This document shows, piece by piece, positions 10,094 to 21,200 of a stretch of DNA of 64,000 nucleotides. The position numbers and the translations under genes were made by a program. The stretch lies in contig JAFCMP010000532.1 of assembly GCA_017506865.1 (NCBI GenBank), forward strand, positions 1-64,000, given 5' to 3'. Within the stretch, counting starts at the first letter, position 1, and the number at the start of each line of letters is the position of its first letter. A model generated the notes under the pieces. The model worked only from the letters and a program-made list of their open reading frames with translations. It made no database searches and had not been told where the DNA came from. Origin of the DNA: Tribonema minus (lineage: Eukaryota; Sar; Xanthophyceae; Tribonematales; Tribonemataceae).

Positions 10094-11406
10094 TTATGTA
10101 GTGGGGCTTGGCTCTGGGCAACCATTGGCGCGCGCCCACTCCGCTGTCTCCTTGGACGCGGCAAACACTATTGTGGAAGCGTCCCAGGGGCACCCGTGAG
10201 CGCGCGCACATTGTAACATGTCAAGGCGCCGTGCCTCCGCAGTGTACCTGCACAGCCGCTCGTCGCAGGGGGCGCCGTCCGCGAGCGCCCACTGCAGCAC
10301 CTCGAGATGCCCTCCCTGCGCAGCGAAACAGGACGTCCCCACGTCCCAGGGGCAGCCGTTGGCGCGCGCCCACTGCAGCACGCCAAGGTGCCCCCCCAGC
10401 GCAGCTACGTTGCATATTCCGCCATTCCAGGGGCACCCGTTGGCGCGCGCCCATTGTAGCACCTCGAGGTGTCCTCTTCTGGCAGCTTCTGTGCATGTCC
10501 TTGAGCCCCAGGGGCAGCCATGGGCGCGTGCCCACTGCAGCACCTCAAGATGGCCTCTTGAGGCAGCAGCAAAGCAAGTCGACGTGTTCCAAAGGCAACC
10601 ATTGGCACGAAGCCACTGCATCACCTCCAGATGCCCAAATACGGCACTTGAGCTGCAGGTCAGCTCGTTCCAGGCACAGCCGTTGGCGCGCGCCCACTGC
10701 AGCACCTCCAGGTGCCCTCCCCGTGCGGCGCAGCTGCACACATCCATTGGGCCGTCGCCGGCTTCTATCCAGCGACAGCCTTGGGCGTGAGCCCACTGCA
10801 GCACTGCTAGGTGCCCGCCTGATGCCGCTCTTGAGCAGACCTCCGCGTCCCAGGGGCAGTCATTGGCGCGCGCCCACTGCAGCAGCTCCAGGTGTCCATG
10901 ATCCGCTGCAGCCCAGTATGTGGACTCGTCCCAGGCGCTGCCGGTGTGGCGCAGCCACTGCAGCGCTTCTAGTTGCCCGCCCTCTGCGGCAAAGCGGCAA
11001 ACCTGCGTGTCCCCAGGAGAATAACAGCCGTGATCCCGCAGCCACTGCAGCATCTGCACATGGCCCTTTCTGGCAGCGCAATGAGCGTGGTCGGCTTGCA
11101 GCGGCAGGTCGTAATGGCTGCGGCGCAGCAGCAGTGCTTCGCGGTCGCCACGCCTGTTGCAGGACTTGTGCGCCAACTGTGGGCTCATGCCATTGGCTAC
11201 GGCCCAGCGGAGCAGAGTGATGCAAGACAGGATCTCTTGCGTTAATGTGTGGTGTTTTTCCAGATCTTCGTGGCTCTCGATAGCCAATTGAAAGCCCGGC
11301 ATGTGCTCCTGAGCATGAGGGACGGCCGTAGAAAGGCCAGGATGTGGGGGGCAAGAGCAGCATCTAGGATGGGGCTCTCACTAGTGCTGTGCTGCCGCTT
11401 CGCCAT
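10094..11406 (-). pseudogene. F-box-like/ankyrin-repeat gene, copy B (N-terminal frameshift)
   Basis: The family start MAKRQHSTSESP is at 11406 and its frame covers the F-box-like segment to about 11286. There AATTGGCTATCG replaces the AATTGCGCTATCG of copy A, a one-base loss that leads to an early stop. The main frame then runs unbroken to 10094, with about ten 27-residue ankyrin repeats (GHLEVLQWARANGC type) and the family C-terminus (TAEWARANGCPEPSPTT). An in-frame ATG at 11302 could still start a 402-residue protein lacking the F-box-like segment, so it may be a functional short form. Repeat 5 holds an insertion (IEAGDGPMD). Confidence 0.8.
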
Positions 11407-11503
11407 GTTGTGTCTACTGCCTGATTGTGGCTGCGCTCAGCTGGACTGTGCGTTCGGCTGACTGTGTTTTGAGAAAAACTTCAACATGAAATTTCAAACT
11501 TCC

Positions 11504-11521
11504 ACTTCATGATCATGAAGT
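11504..11521. promoter_or_regulatory. Palindrome upstream of ankyrin copy B
   Basis: ACTTCATGATCATGAAGT is a perfect 18-base palindrome 98 bases before the family ATG at 11406. A weaker ACTTCAAGCTCTTAAAGT follows at about 11605. Position and half-site match the elements of copies A and C. Confidence 0.4.
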
Positions 11522-12564
11522 TCTGCTGTACTGAAGTGATTTTCAGTTCACCCGTACACAGGTGGCACACGTGTGCTGAGGAGTCAATGATGACCGGCAA
11601 CTTCACTTCAAGCTCTTAAAGTTTTCGCCAGACTTTTATCTCAAGCTTCTCAGTTGCAGAGTGTTATAAGCGCCGATCCATCGTTCCCACTCGAGGTCCT
11701 GGCATGCATTACATACTACTGCATTGGAGCAATTGTCATAGGCATGGTGTGCTCGCAGATGACTCATGGCTGATGAATCACCAACAGACACGCAACAGTG
11801 ATTGACTGTGTCATGCTGTCTCATATGCACATACCTGATGGGCATCAAGTCAGCACGCAGACTGCCCATGAGTGCAACAGTGATGGTCGACTGCACCTCA
11901 ACATCAAGTGAGCTCGTGGCTGGGCAGCCCTAACTTAAAAGTAGGGTTTGGTTGTGGGTCACCACTGGGGTGTTGGCGCCGGTGGGAAGAGGGGGATGCC
12001 TGTTTGCGGTTGAGCCTCTCTTCGCGGAACAAGGGTGCTGCATGGAGTGCACATCAACCTGAGATGCGTGGCCTGTCGCGCCCCAAGCGAACATGATCGA
12101 AGCACAACGCTGATGCAAATTTCACATCTGTACGCTGCTACCATGCTCAGCAGGCACGTACACAGAGGATTAGGCAAGCAGCAAAAAGCAGTAGGCCAGT
12201 CACCAGGTGCGCATGTCAACCCATTAACATGCCCTGCTGCTCATAGCATCTAGAGCACCATTAGAACTCATGCATGTACTGCAGACGCGATGCGCTCGCG
12301 ACCTCAGAACCATGACTGAGAGGCACCCACACACACTTGGCAGCTCAATGCCTTGAAGTCTTTGAAGTCTACATAGAAGCATATGCAAGTACCCTTTGCT
12401 GAGACTTCTGCGCACAGGCGCACATGCACTTGTCTGTGCAGTACGCTGTCTCTGCCGCCTGTCGCGCTGCCGCTTGAGTTTGCGCTTTCTGCAGCTACCT
12501 ACTAGTACAAGTCGTGCCTGAGCAAAGCTCTCCAACAGCATGTAGTGGGGCTGCAACTACTAGA

Positions 12565-13888
12565 CTACATGCTGGTAGAACCTGTGTGCCACATACGCAG
12601 CGGGGCTTGGCTCTGGACAACCATTGGCACACGCCCACTCCGCTATCTCCTCGGATGCGGCAAGCACTATCGTGGAAGCATCCTAGGGGCAGCCGTGAGC
12701 GCGAGCAAGCTGCAGCACCTCAAACCGCCCTGTCTGCGCAGCATACCTGCACAGCCGCTCGTTGCAGGGGGCGCCGTTCGCGAGCGCCCACCGCAGCACC
12801 TCGAGGTGCCCTTCCTCGGCAGCGAGCCAGCAGGTTCGCAGGTCCCAGGGGCAGCTGCTGGCGCGCGCCCACTGCAGCACCTCAAGATGCGCCCGCTCCG
12901 CAGCTGCGGCACATGTTGCATCACTCCAGGGGCACCCGTTGGCGTGCGCCCATTGTAGCACCTCGAGGTGTCCTCCCCTGGCAGCTTCTGTGCATGTCCT
13001 TGAGTCCCAGGGGCAGCCATGGGCACGTGCCCACTGCAGCACCTCAAGATGACCTCTTGAGGCAGCTGCGAAGCAAGTCGACGCGTCCCAGGGGCATTCA
13101 TTGGCACGAAGCCACTGCAGCATCTGCAAGTCCCCTCGCTTGGCAGCAGCAAAGCAGGTGCGCTTGTCCCAGGGGCAGCCGTTGGCGCGCGCCCACTGCA
13201 GCACCTCTAGGTGCCCGGCTTCCGCTGCCCCTGAGCAGACCCCCTCATTCCAGGGGCAGCCTTGGGCGCGGGCCCACCGAAGCACTGCTAGCTGCCCGCC
13301 TGATGCCGCCCATGAGCAGACCGTGCTGTTCCAGGGGCAGCCGTTGGCGTGCGCCCACTGAAGCAGCTCCAAGTGTCCATGACGCGCTGCAGCCCAGCAT
13401 GTGTACTCGTCCCAGGCACTGCCGGTGCGGCGCAGCCACTGCAGCGCTTCTAGTTGCCCTCCCTCTGCGGCAAAGCTGCAAACCTCCATGTCATCAGGAG
13501 AATAACCGTCGTGCTCTCGCAACCACTGCAGCATCCGCACATGGCCCCTAATGGCAGCGCTACGAGCGTGGGCTGCTCGCACCTCTGGTCTGTAATGGCC
13601 ACGAAGCAGCAGCAGTGCTTCAAGGTCGCCAATGCAGATGCAAGAATTCTGAGCCACTTTTGGGCTCATGCCGTTGTTTACAGCCCAGTGCAGCAGACTG
13701 GCGCTGAATGTGGTTTCCTGAGCCACTGTATAGTGCTTCATCAAGGCTTCGTGTCTCTCGGTAGCGCAGTTGAAAGCCCGGCATGCGCTCCTGATCATGA
13801 GGGAGGGGCGCAGAAAGGCCAGGATGTGAGGAGCAAGGGAGGCATCAAGAACTGGGCTCTCACTAGTATTGTGCTGCCGCTTCGCCAT
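12565..13888 (-). pseudogene. F-box-like/ankyrin-repeat gene, copy C (premature TAG near the C-terminus)
   Basis: This is the best preserved copy: one frame from MAKRQHNTSESP at 13888 through the F-box-like segment (LAPHILAFLRPSLMIRSAC) and about eleven 27-residue ankyrin repeats, 401 residues in all. It ends at TAG (12685-12683) in HGCP-stop, where copies A and B have TGG (Trp) and continue DAST. The frame after the stop still reads as the family tail (EEIAEWACANGCPEPSP) to a second stop at 12565. So the lesion is a single TGG to TAG change that removes about 39 residues. The truncated protein could well work, because the repeat array is whole. Confidence 0.85.
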
Positions 13889-13982
13889 ATTGTGTCTACT
13901 GCCTGATTTTGGCTGCGCTCACTGTGGCTGCCCTAGCTTACTTGGCGCAGCAAATCTCCTCGTTCTAACGACGTTCTTCCAA

Positions 13983-14005
13983 AAACTTCAAGAAGTGCTT
14001 GAAGT
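13983..14005. promoter_or_regulatory. Inverted repeat upstream of ankyrin copy C
   Basis: AACTTCAAG, five bases, then CTTGAAGTT, starting 95 bases before the ATG at 13888. Same arms as the element before copy A. Confidence 0.4.
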
Positions 14006-14110
14006 TTTATCAGATCTTTTTCCTCGTGCAGATCTTCACTGACGCGTCCACGCAGCAATGAGGACACTCGCGTATCGCTGCTGAGCTCCAAGCGGCTCAC
14101 AAGCATCTCG

Positions 14111-14624
14111 TCAGAGCATGGCATCGTTTTCGAGCCACCTGGTGGAATAACGACAAGTTCTGATGTCCAAGAAGGCCGCATGGTTCTTGAAGTTTCTCAT
14201 CAGTTGCTGGACGGAGAGTGATTTTTGAAGATCTGCCAAGAGCTCTTGGTTGTGTGCTTGTGATGTGAGGAGGTGCATAAGATGGTGCAGGGAGACAAGC
14301 GTACTTCGTGCAGATACTTCAAAGCTTTCCAGCTTCCATTCGCACACACCACGGGCAAGGCATGCAGCATGTCAACAAGATCAAGCCTTTGCTTTTGCCA
14401 GTGGTTGGTAGGCAACCTGGATGACTGTAGCATTTGCACCTCGAAGACGGGGACAAATTGTCACAGGAGCTTCTGCCATCAGCTTCAGCAACAGCTATGT
14501 ATTCCGGGTAAACGGCGTCTTGGGCAGAGCACTTGCGGACTTCTGCGACTGAGTGAGCCATACTTGAGAGCAGCGGGGTGACAAGGCCACGACGTGCAGA
14601 GTCACCAATGTCACTCTCCCGCAC
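14111..14624 (-). pseudogene. Possible remnant of an unrecognised helical protein
   Basis: Minus-strand frames here switch several times but each reads like protein: DSARRGLVTPLLSSMAHSV, then NHWQKQRLDLVDMLHALP, then STLVSLHHLMHLLTSQ and LLADLQKSLSVQQLMRNF. The leucine-rich amphipathic pattern suggests alpha-helical repeats. At least two frame changes are needed, and no splice signals clearly explain them. No family recognised. Confidence 0.25.
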
Positions 14625-15275
14625 ACAACTACGCCCACAAAAGTGATTCAGAGTATATTATTGGCGTAGTACGGCGCACAGTAAGAGACGTGCGCCTCGC
14701 CCGCCTAGCCCGAGGCGGCCCGAGACATGGCAGCATGAGAGCACAGCGCTCACTGAATGACAGGTTGGAAATCACTTGGAACTAGACCCGTTAATAGGAG
14801 ACCACCGAAAATTTCGAGCACACACAACGTGATCTGGGTTGCTGCAGGCATGAAGCCAGCGCCACCTTGTGATGCCTCTGGTTAGCAATGTACGGAACAG
14901 CGGACCCCCGCGCAGCTGCATATGCAGCACGCGCTCAAATGTTGAAAGGCTGCCCTCTGTCAGGCTTGCGCCCTACCACAGCATCGCCGCCGCCGCTGTT
15001 GCTGCTGCTGGACCTGCTGGCAGCTGCGATGCAGGGTCGCCAGACACACGCCTGGACACGTGCGTAAAGCAGCAGCAACCGCAGGCTGGTTTAACACGCC
15101 GCTGCGGTACGCTTCAGGCATGGCGTTCCTGCACAGGGCGCCATCTGTGGGACGCCGCTGACTGCCCGCAGCTGCAGCGCAGCAGCCAATGGCATGTCGC
15201 ACATCCAGCTGGTGCTCACAGAATCGCCAGTGCTGTAGCGACCGCCGCCCGCCGCCGCAGCCGCCATTGCGCAGC

Positions 15276-18200
15276 TCAGCGCGCCGCGCCATCGCCGCCG
15301 CCGCCGCTGCGGCACTCCAATGCGAGCAGCGTCGCCGGGGACAGCTCCCCGCCATGCAGCGCCGCAGCCGCCGTTGCGCCGCAGCTGGCACCCGCGTGCC
15401 GCCGCAAATACTCGCGCAGCTCCGCCAGCCCGTCCGCGGCGCCGTCCGTCGCCGGCAGGCACGCCAGCAGCAGCGCCGGCAGCGGCGGCGGCACGCCGCG
15501 GCGCGCGTGCATCGTGCACAGCAGCCGCCGCAGGCCGCGCGCGTCCGACGACGCCATGGGCACGGCGGCGTCGAGGCACCACTCGGTGACGGCGCGCGGC
15601 GGCGCGGCGCCGGACGTCATGAGCGCGCGCGCGGTGAGCGCGGCGACGGCGACGGCGCAGCGCGCGGCGCGCTCCCGCAGCGCCTGCTCGCCGCTGAGGG
15701 CAGGCGCGGCGGCGGCGGCAGCGGCGGTGCTGCCGGCTGCCGCAGCGGCTGCGCGCGGGGCGCTGACGCACGTCTTCCACGCGGCCACGGCGTGGCGCAT
15801 GGTGCGCTTTACGGCCGCCTCGTACGATGCTGCAGGGGGAGTGTACACGCAGATGAAAGTTTGTGAGGATCGTGAGAGAGAGCGAGAAAGCGAGAGAGGG
15901 GGCGAGCGTGTACAACAGTGCTCAGCCGTGGCCTCAACGGGAAGAGCACGGGCGGCTATGCGGCAATCACGTGACCTCCACCCTACGCAAAAAGCCATCA
16001 GCACTGGCACTGCCTATGCGCACGAAACAAATCTGCCACCTTGTGCCAGAGGCTGATGCCCAAGAGCACGGCTTCTCGGCCCTGGGCAATGGAATGTGCT
16101 GCAGAGAGGTAGTGAAAGTTTCAGTTGAACACGACAAGCCAAATTGATGCAGCCAAGCCGCTGCGCCCTCAAGAAGCGAGTGCCCCATTCCATCCTTTCA
16201 AAAAGGTTTTGAACTAGAGCATCCACCGCAAGCCACGTCCAACTCAGAACGCACGCGCACACTCGGCGACCAACGCCCCGTTCAACGCGCACGCCAGCGG
16301 CGCCACAGGCGCCGCCCGCCGACGCCGATCGCAGACGCCGCTTGGCAGGGCACACATGCCGCACGAAACTGCCAACAGCGTGCCGACCACACGGTCCACC
16401 TGCGCCTCAACACACACCCGACGCCGCTCCGCTCTCGCCGCGCCAAAACTGTTTGGCAGCGCACCAACCAAAGCCGATCGCCCCGACGCATCCCCTATGC
16501 CGCACCGCTCTCTCCGCGCTGCGTGCCGACTGATCGACTCACCTGCGCCGTCAAATATGGGCGGCAGCGCTCCCCGCTCCCCCCCCCCCTCCCCCGCCAG
16601 CGCCGCCTCCACTGCCGCCACCGTCGTCTCCAGCGCGACCACGTGCGCCAGCAGCTCCCCCCCGGTCGGCGCCCCCACCTCCGCCCCTACGCACCTCACG
16701 AGCCCCTCCAGCCACCCCCAGTCGAGCGGGCGCCAGTGGCCGGGCGCGGCGGCGGCGGCGGCGCCGAGGGCGCGCGCGGCGGCGGCGGCGCGGCGCGGCG
16801 CCGTCGGCTCCCTGAGGATGATGCTCAGCAGGGAGGTGGTGAGGGCGGTGTCGGGGTGGCGCGCGCGCGCGTGCGCCTGCGCCGCGCACGCCGCCGCCGC
16901 GCAGCCGGGGTCGGCGTTGTCAAAGTCTGCGAGAGGGGGGGGGGGGGGGGGGGTTAGGGGGTCATTATGATGTTGGCAGCATGTTGTTGCATTGTGTCGT
17001 GCAGAGAATCTGGGGCGTTGTAGGCGCATCACGGCGTGGGGCAAAGGATGCGCTTTTGTGGTTGCACTTTTGTGGCCTCTGGTAGAAGCGGAAGTGTGAC
17101 ATGAACAGCGCATGGACCCGCTACGGTGCACCTGATACAATCATGAGTCAGGGTCCCCTACATATGCAGCAAACAAACTGCCAGACATAGGCCCAAGAGT
17201 TTCCAGCAGTTCCCCAGCACTTCTGCAATATTCAAACAGTTGGCCACTGGTGGCATCCTACACCATGCGTCACCCAGTGCGCAACATCTCCCTAGTTGTC
17301 AATTCTGCAATTCTTTCTGATCAACTGCGATCCGAAGTAATGGCAACACGGATTTTGCCTGCAGACTCTGCATCTGAGCTTTGTGGGGCATACAGCGCAT
17401 ACAGGTGCCATCAACAGCATTCCTGTTTCTTGCATGTCTCACAGTAGCCGAGAGTGACCTCTTTGCAGATCCCAAATAAAAAGTTCCATAACCCCCACAA
17501 AACCCTGAAGAAGTGCGCTGAGACATGTCTTCTACAAATGAAGCATATCGACGTCCAGCAGCGCAACTGCTGCAAGCTTCCTTCCAGCCATTGCAGCGCA
17601 AGGACCCGCAACTCCACTACGACAAACACTCACTCAGGCGTATGACGTTCGACAGCAGCGGCGCGATCGGCCGCTGCTGCTGCTGCTGCTGCTGCCGCGC
17701 CGGTCCCGCTGAGGCCGCCTGATCCCTCCGGCGCTGACACGCCGCCAAGTGGCGCTGCACGCGCTCCTCCCGCTGCTGAGCATCCTCCACCGCCGTCGCG
17801 CGCCCCAAGCTGTCGCCACAGATCGGACACCGCGCCGCCGCCGCAGCGTCTGCCGCAGCGGCCGCCTCGCGCCGCGCCGCCGCCGCCACGGCCGCCGCCG
17901 CCGCCTCCGCCTCCGCCGCTGCTGCCGCCGCCGCCGCCGCGGTCTTGCGCGCTGCCGCCTGCGCCGCCGCCCGCGCCTCCTCCATGCGGATTGCTGCGTC
18001 GAGACGCGCGGCGCTGGCCGCGGCGGCGCGCTGTGCCGCTGCTGCTGCGCGCGCTGCCGCCTCCTCCGTGTCCACCTCCTGTCAGTGCGGGATGTGCCAG
18101 TGCGCGCTGAGGTCAGCGGGAGCCATAGCTGTTCAGCATGAAGCTGGCAGGACATACTGGCACCTCGGTAGATTCAACTTCAACTTGAAGATCTCCAGTG

Positions 18201-21200
18201 CGCCACGTCGTGCTCCTCTGCAACCCCAGGATTGTACGTAAATAAATGCCGGACATTTGTCCCCAGCGTGTGGCAATGAGCACTCCTCACGTTCACATCT
18301 ACAGCTCCACCGACTGTATGCCATTTGCACTTGCATCTTGCGTATTCACTTCTGATGTACTGCACAAAAAAAGTACCTGCGAGCACCAGAGCACAATGGA
18401 TGCCGCACGGTGGCAGATGCCAAGAGAGCGCGTGCAGCGCAGGCACCACCCACCTCGTCTTCGGACATGTCCACCAGCTCCTGCTCCGCAGCAGCAGCAG
18501 CAGCAGTAGCAGCCCTGGCGCCGCCGCAACTGCCGCTGCCGCCGCCACGTTTGGAACTCTCCGTGTGCCGCCGCTGCTTCTTCGCGCTGCTGCTGCCGCC
18601 GCTGCGCGCGTCGTCCGCCGACCCGGCAGCGGAAGCGCCGCTGCTGCGCCGCGGCCGCGCCGCGCGCTTCTCCGCGCTGCCACCGAAACCCCCCTCCTCC
18701 TCGTCGCTGCTGTAGCGCGCCTTGCGCTTGCCAAAGGTGGAGCGTTGCGAGCGCTTGAGCGCCGCCGCCGCGGTCGTCTTCGTCACCGGCGCCGCGCGCG
18801 CGCCGCGCGCCGCCGCTGCCGCTGCAGCTGCAGCGGGCTCCGCGTGCGGCAGGTGCGCCGCCAGCAGCGCGTCCAGCAGCTCCGAGAGGACCTGCAGGTC
18901 CACGAGCTCGCCCACGGCGGCGTCGCTGGCGCCGCCGCCGCCGCACGCGTCGACGTACGCGCGCCGCGCCTCGAGGCAGCGCCGCGCGAGCGCCGCAAAC
19001 ATGCGCGCGCCGCCGCCGCCGCCGCCGTCGCCGCGCAGGCGGTCCTCCAGCACGAGCCCCGCGAGCGCGGAGAGGTCCATGTGGCGCGGCGACGGCACGG
19101 CGCGCTCGTAGCGGCGGCGCTCCGCGGCATCGTCGGAGAAGGCGAACGTGGGCGGGAACATGACGTAGCCCGCCGTCTGGTCGCCGTCCTCGTCCAGGTC
19201 GCTCAGGAGGCCGTCGAGCACTGCCATGCACGCCTGCGCGTGCGCGTGCAGTTTGTGAGCGCGCGCGGGGAGAAGAAGAAGCAGCAGCAGCGGCAGTGTG
19301 GTGTGGTCGTCAGCGTCCGCTGTCGTAGGAGCTGCCAGGAATAGGTATTGATGGGCGGGGCGTGCTGGTCGCGTTGCCGTGGTGCTGGCAGCGGCGGCAG
19401 CAAGAGGGCGCTGGACAAGGCTCAAGGGCTGTCGCGACACGGGGGCGGCAGGTGTCCTGTGGCAGCGGGCACCGCGTTTGCGCATGCTGCGCAGCGGACA
19501 GCACTTGGTATGCTTGGCGGTACTCCGCGTCCATACACCTGTAGGTTTACATAGTATACTGATGTAATGCTCACTGATGTACGCTTACCTTAATTTTATA
19601 TATACTGATGTAACGCTCACTGCTGTACGCTCACCTTCCAGTCGGGCATCATCTGCAGCTGCGGGCGGCTGCGCACCCACGGCGTGCTCTCAATCAGGTC
19701 CAGGAACTCCAGCGCCCACACGCGAAGGCTCTGCCCCGGCTCCGTCGCTATCTCCGGGCCCTGACCACGGCATGTGTTGTAGGCGTGAGCAGCGAAGAAA
19801 TGATTGTGCGACGCAGGCAACTGGAGCATGCATGAAGAAGATGCACGCCGCCGCAGCGCACTCTCGGGGGTACGAATTGCTACCCGCACACTGGGGTATA
19901 CCCCATGTGTCCTATACGCATGCGTCGAAGAGCACGCTTGACGAAGTGTGCGTGGGCTGCAGGTTGAGCATCACTGAGCGCGTCCGTGTGCAGCGTTGTA
20001 ATGCCACTTCTCAGGGCACGCTGCTGCTGTGGCAATAAGCATGTTGGCCGTTGCGGCCCGTCAGCGTCGCGCCGTGCGCTGACGACTCATCAGTCGGCAG
20101 TTGCATGGCAGTTACACGGCTAATGGTTGTTGCGACAACCCAGCTGCTCACTGCACACATGTGAACCCTGGCAGTGCGCTCCTGCTGCCTCCTGTTTGGG
20201 ATCCGCAGCAGACAGTGTAGGTGTCGCTTTCCGTGCATAAAGGGCGCGCCTCCACTTGCGTCGACTGCAGCGGGTACGCACATGCAATCGCCACCCACCA
20301 CACCCGCTGCACTTCATTGCGCTGGTGACAGCGCACGCGCTCACCCTACAGCCACGTGGGCCGCCGTCACAAAATGGCGCGCGCAATGTCACCTGGAAAC
20401 TACTTGTGCGCCGACAACTCCATGGCAGCGCTCAGGAGTGCGTCCACACGGCTCAATCCACCGCGGTGGCGGCCTGTGTGTATCTACTCCAAGTCCGAGG
20501 CGGAGAGAAGCGGCGGACGCCGCCGCACACTCCATTGCACAATGGAGGCAATGCTGCTGCGCGGGACGGCGCACACCCACCTGGTTGTAGCGCGCGCAGT
20601 GCACAAACACACGACCGAGGCGACGCCGCTGCGCGGTGACGGCGCGCGCCCACCTACCTGGTAGCAGCGCGCGCAGTGTGCGCCGACACGACAAAGGCGA
20701 TGCTGTTGCGCGGTACAGCGCGCGCGCGCAGTTGGCAAAGACGCGACCACTGTTCACACCGCCTTTTGCGTACTCAACTGAGTACACCCCTGCTGCCGCA
20801 ATCGCTACGGCGCTGGGTTCCAGTGTGAACTGAGGCGACGCTGCTGCGCGGTGACGGCGCGCGCACGCACGCACCTGGTTGTAGCGCGCGCAGTTGGCAA
20901 AGACGAGGCGCGCGTCCGCCAGGAACGCCTCCACCGTCGCGTGCGCGCTGCGCGCGAGCGCCGCGGCCACGTCGCGCAGGCAGCGCGGGCGCGGCACCAC
21001 GAGCGCGTAGCCCTCCACCGCGGCGACGTCGATGGGCGCCTCGAACAGACATGACCACTCGCCGTCCTTCGCGCGCAGCGCCGCCAGCAGCTCCGCGCAG
21101 CGCCGCCGCCACGCCGCCGTCATGGGCAGCGCCGCCTCTGCTGCCGCCGCCGCAGGCCCCTCGCCCTCTGCACGCGCGGGTGTTTGGGTTTGCGCGTCAG

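Larger units (their letters stand above)
7300..14010. repeat. Tandem segmental triplication carrying the ankyrin genes
   Basis: Three units of roughly 2.2 kb each hold an ankyrin gene plus related flanks. Non-coding landmarks recur: GTGTGCTCGCAGATGACTCA at 9577 and 11749, CATGCCCTGCTGCTC near 7728, 9721 and 12231, and a GCGCAGGCGCACA block near 9900 and 12411. The flanks are more diverged than the coding parts, so the duplications are not recent. The exact outer ends are unclear. Confidence 0.75.

Noticed and set aside
14869..16056. 395-codon plus-strand frame
   Set aside because: Low-complexity Ala/Arg/Ser opposite the exon 15829-15276 of the large minus-strand gene; GC-rich codons keep the other strand open.
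18299..19344. Long frames of both strands rich in Arg/Ala/Gly
   Set aside because: Shadow frames of exon 5; only the 19233-18454 frame has consistent splice signals and phase.
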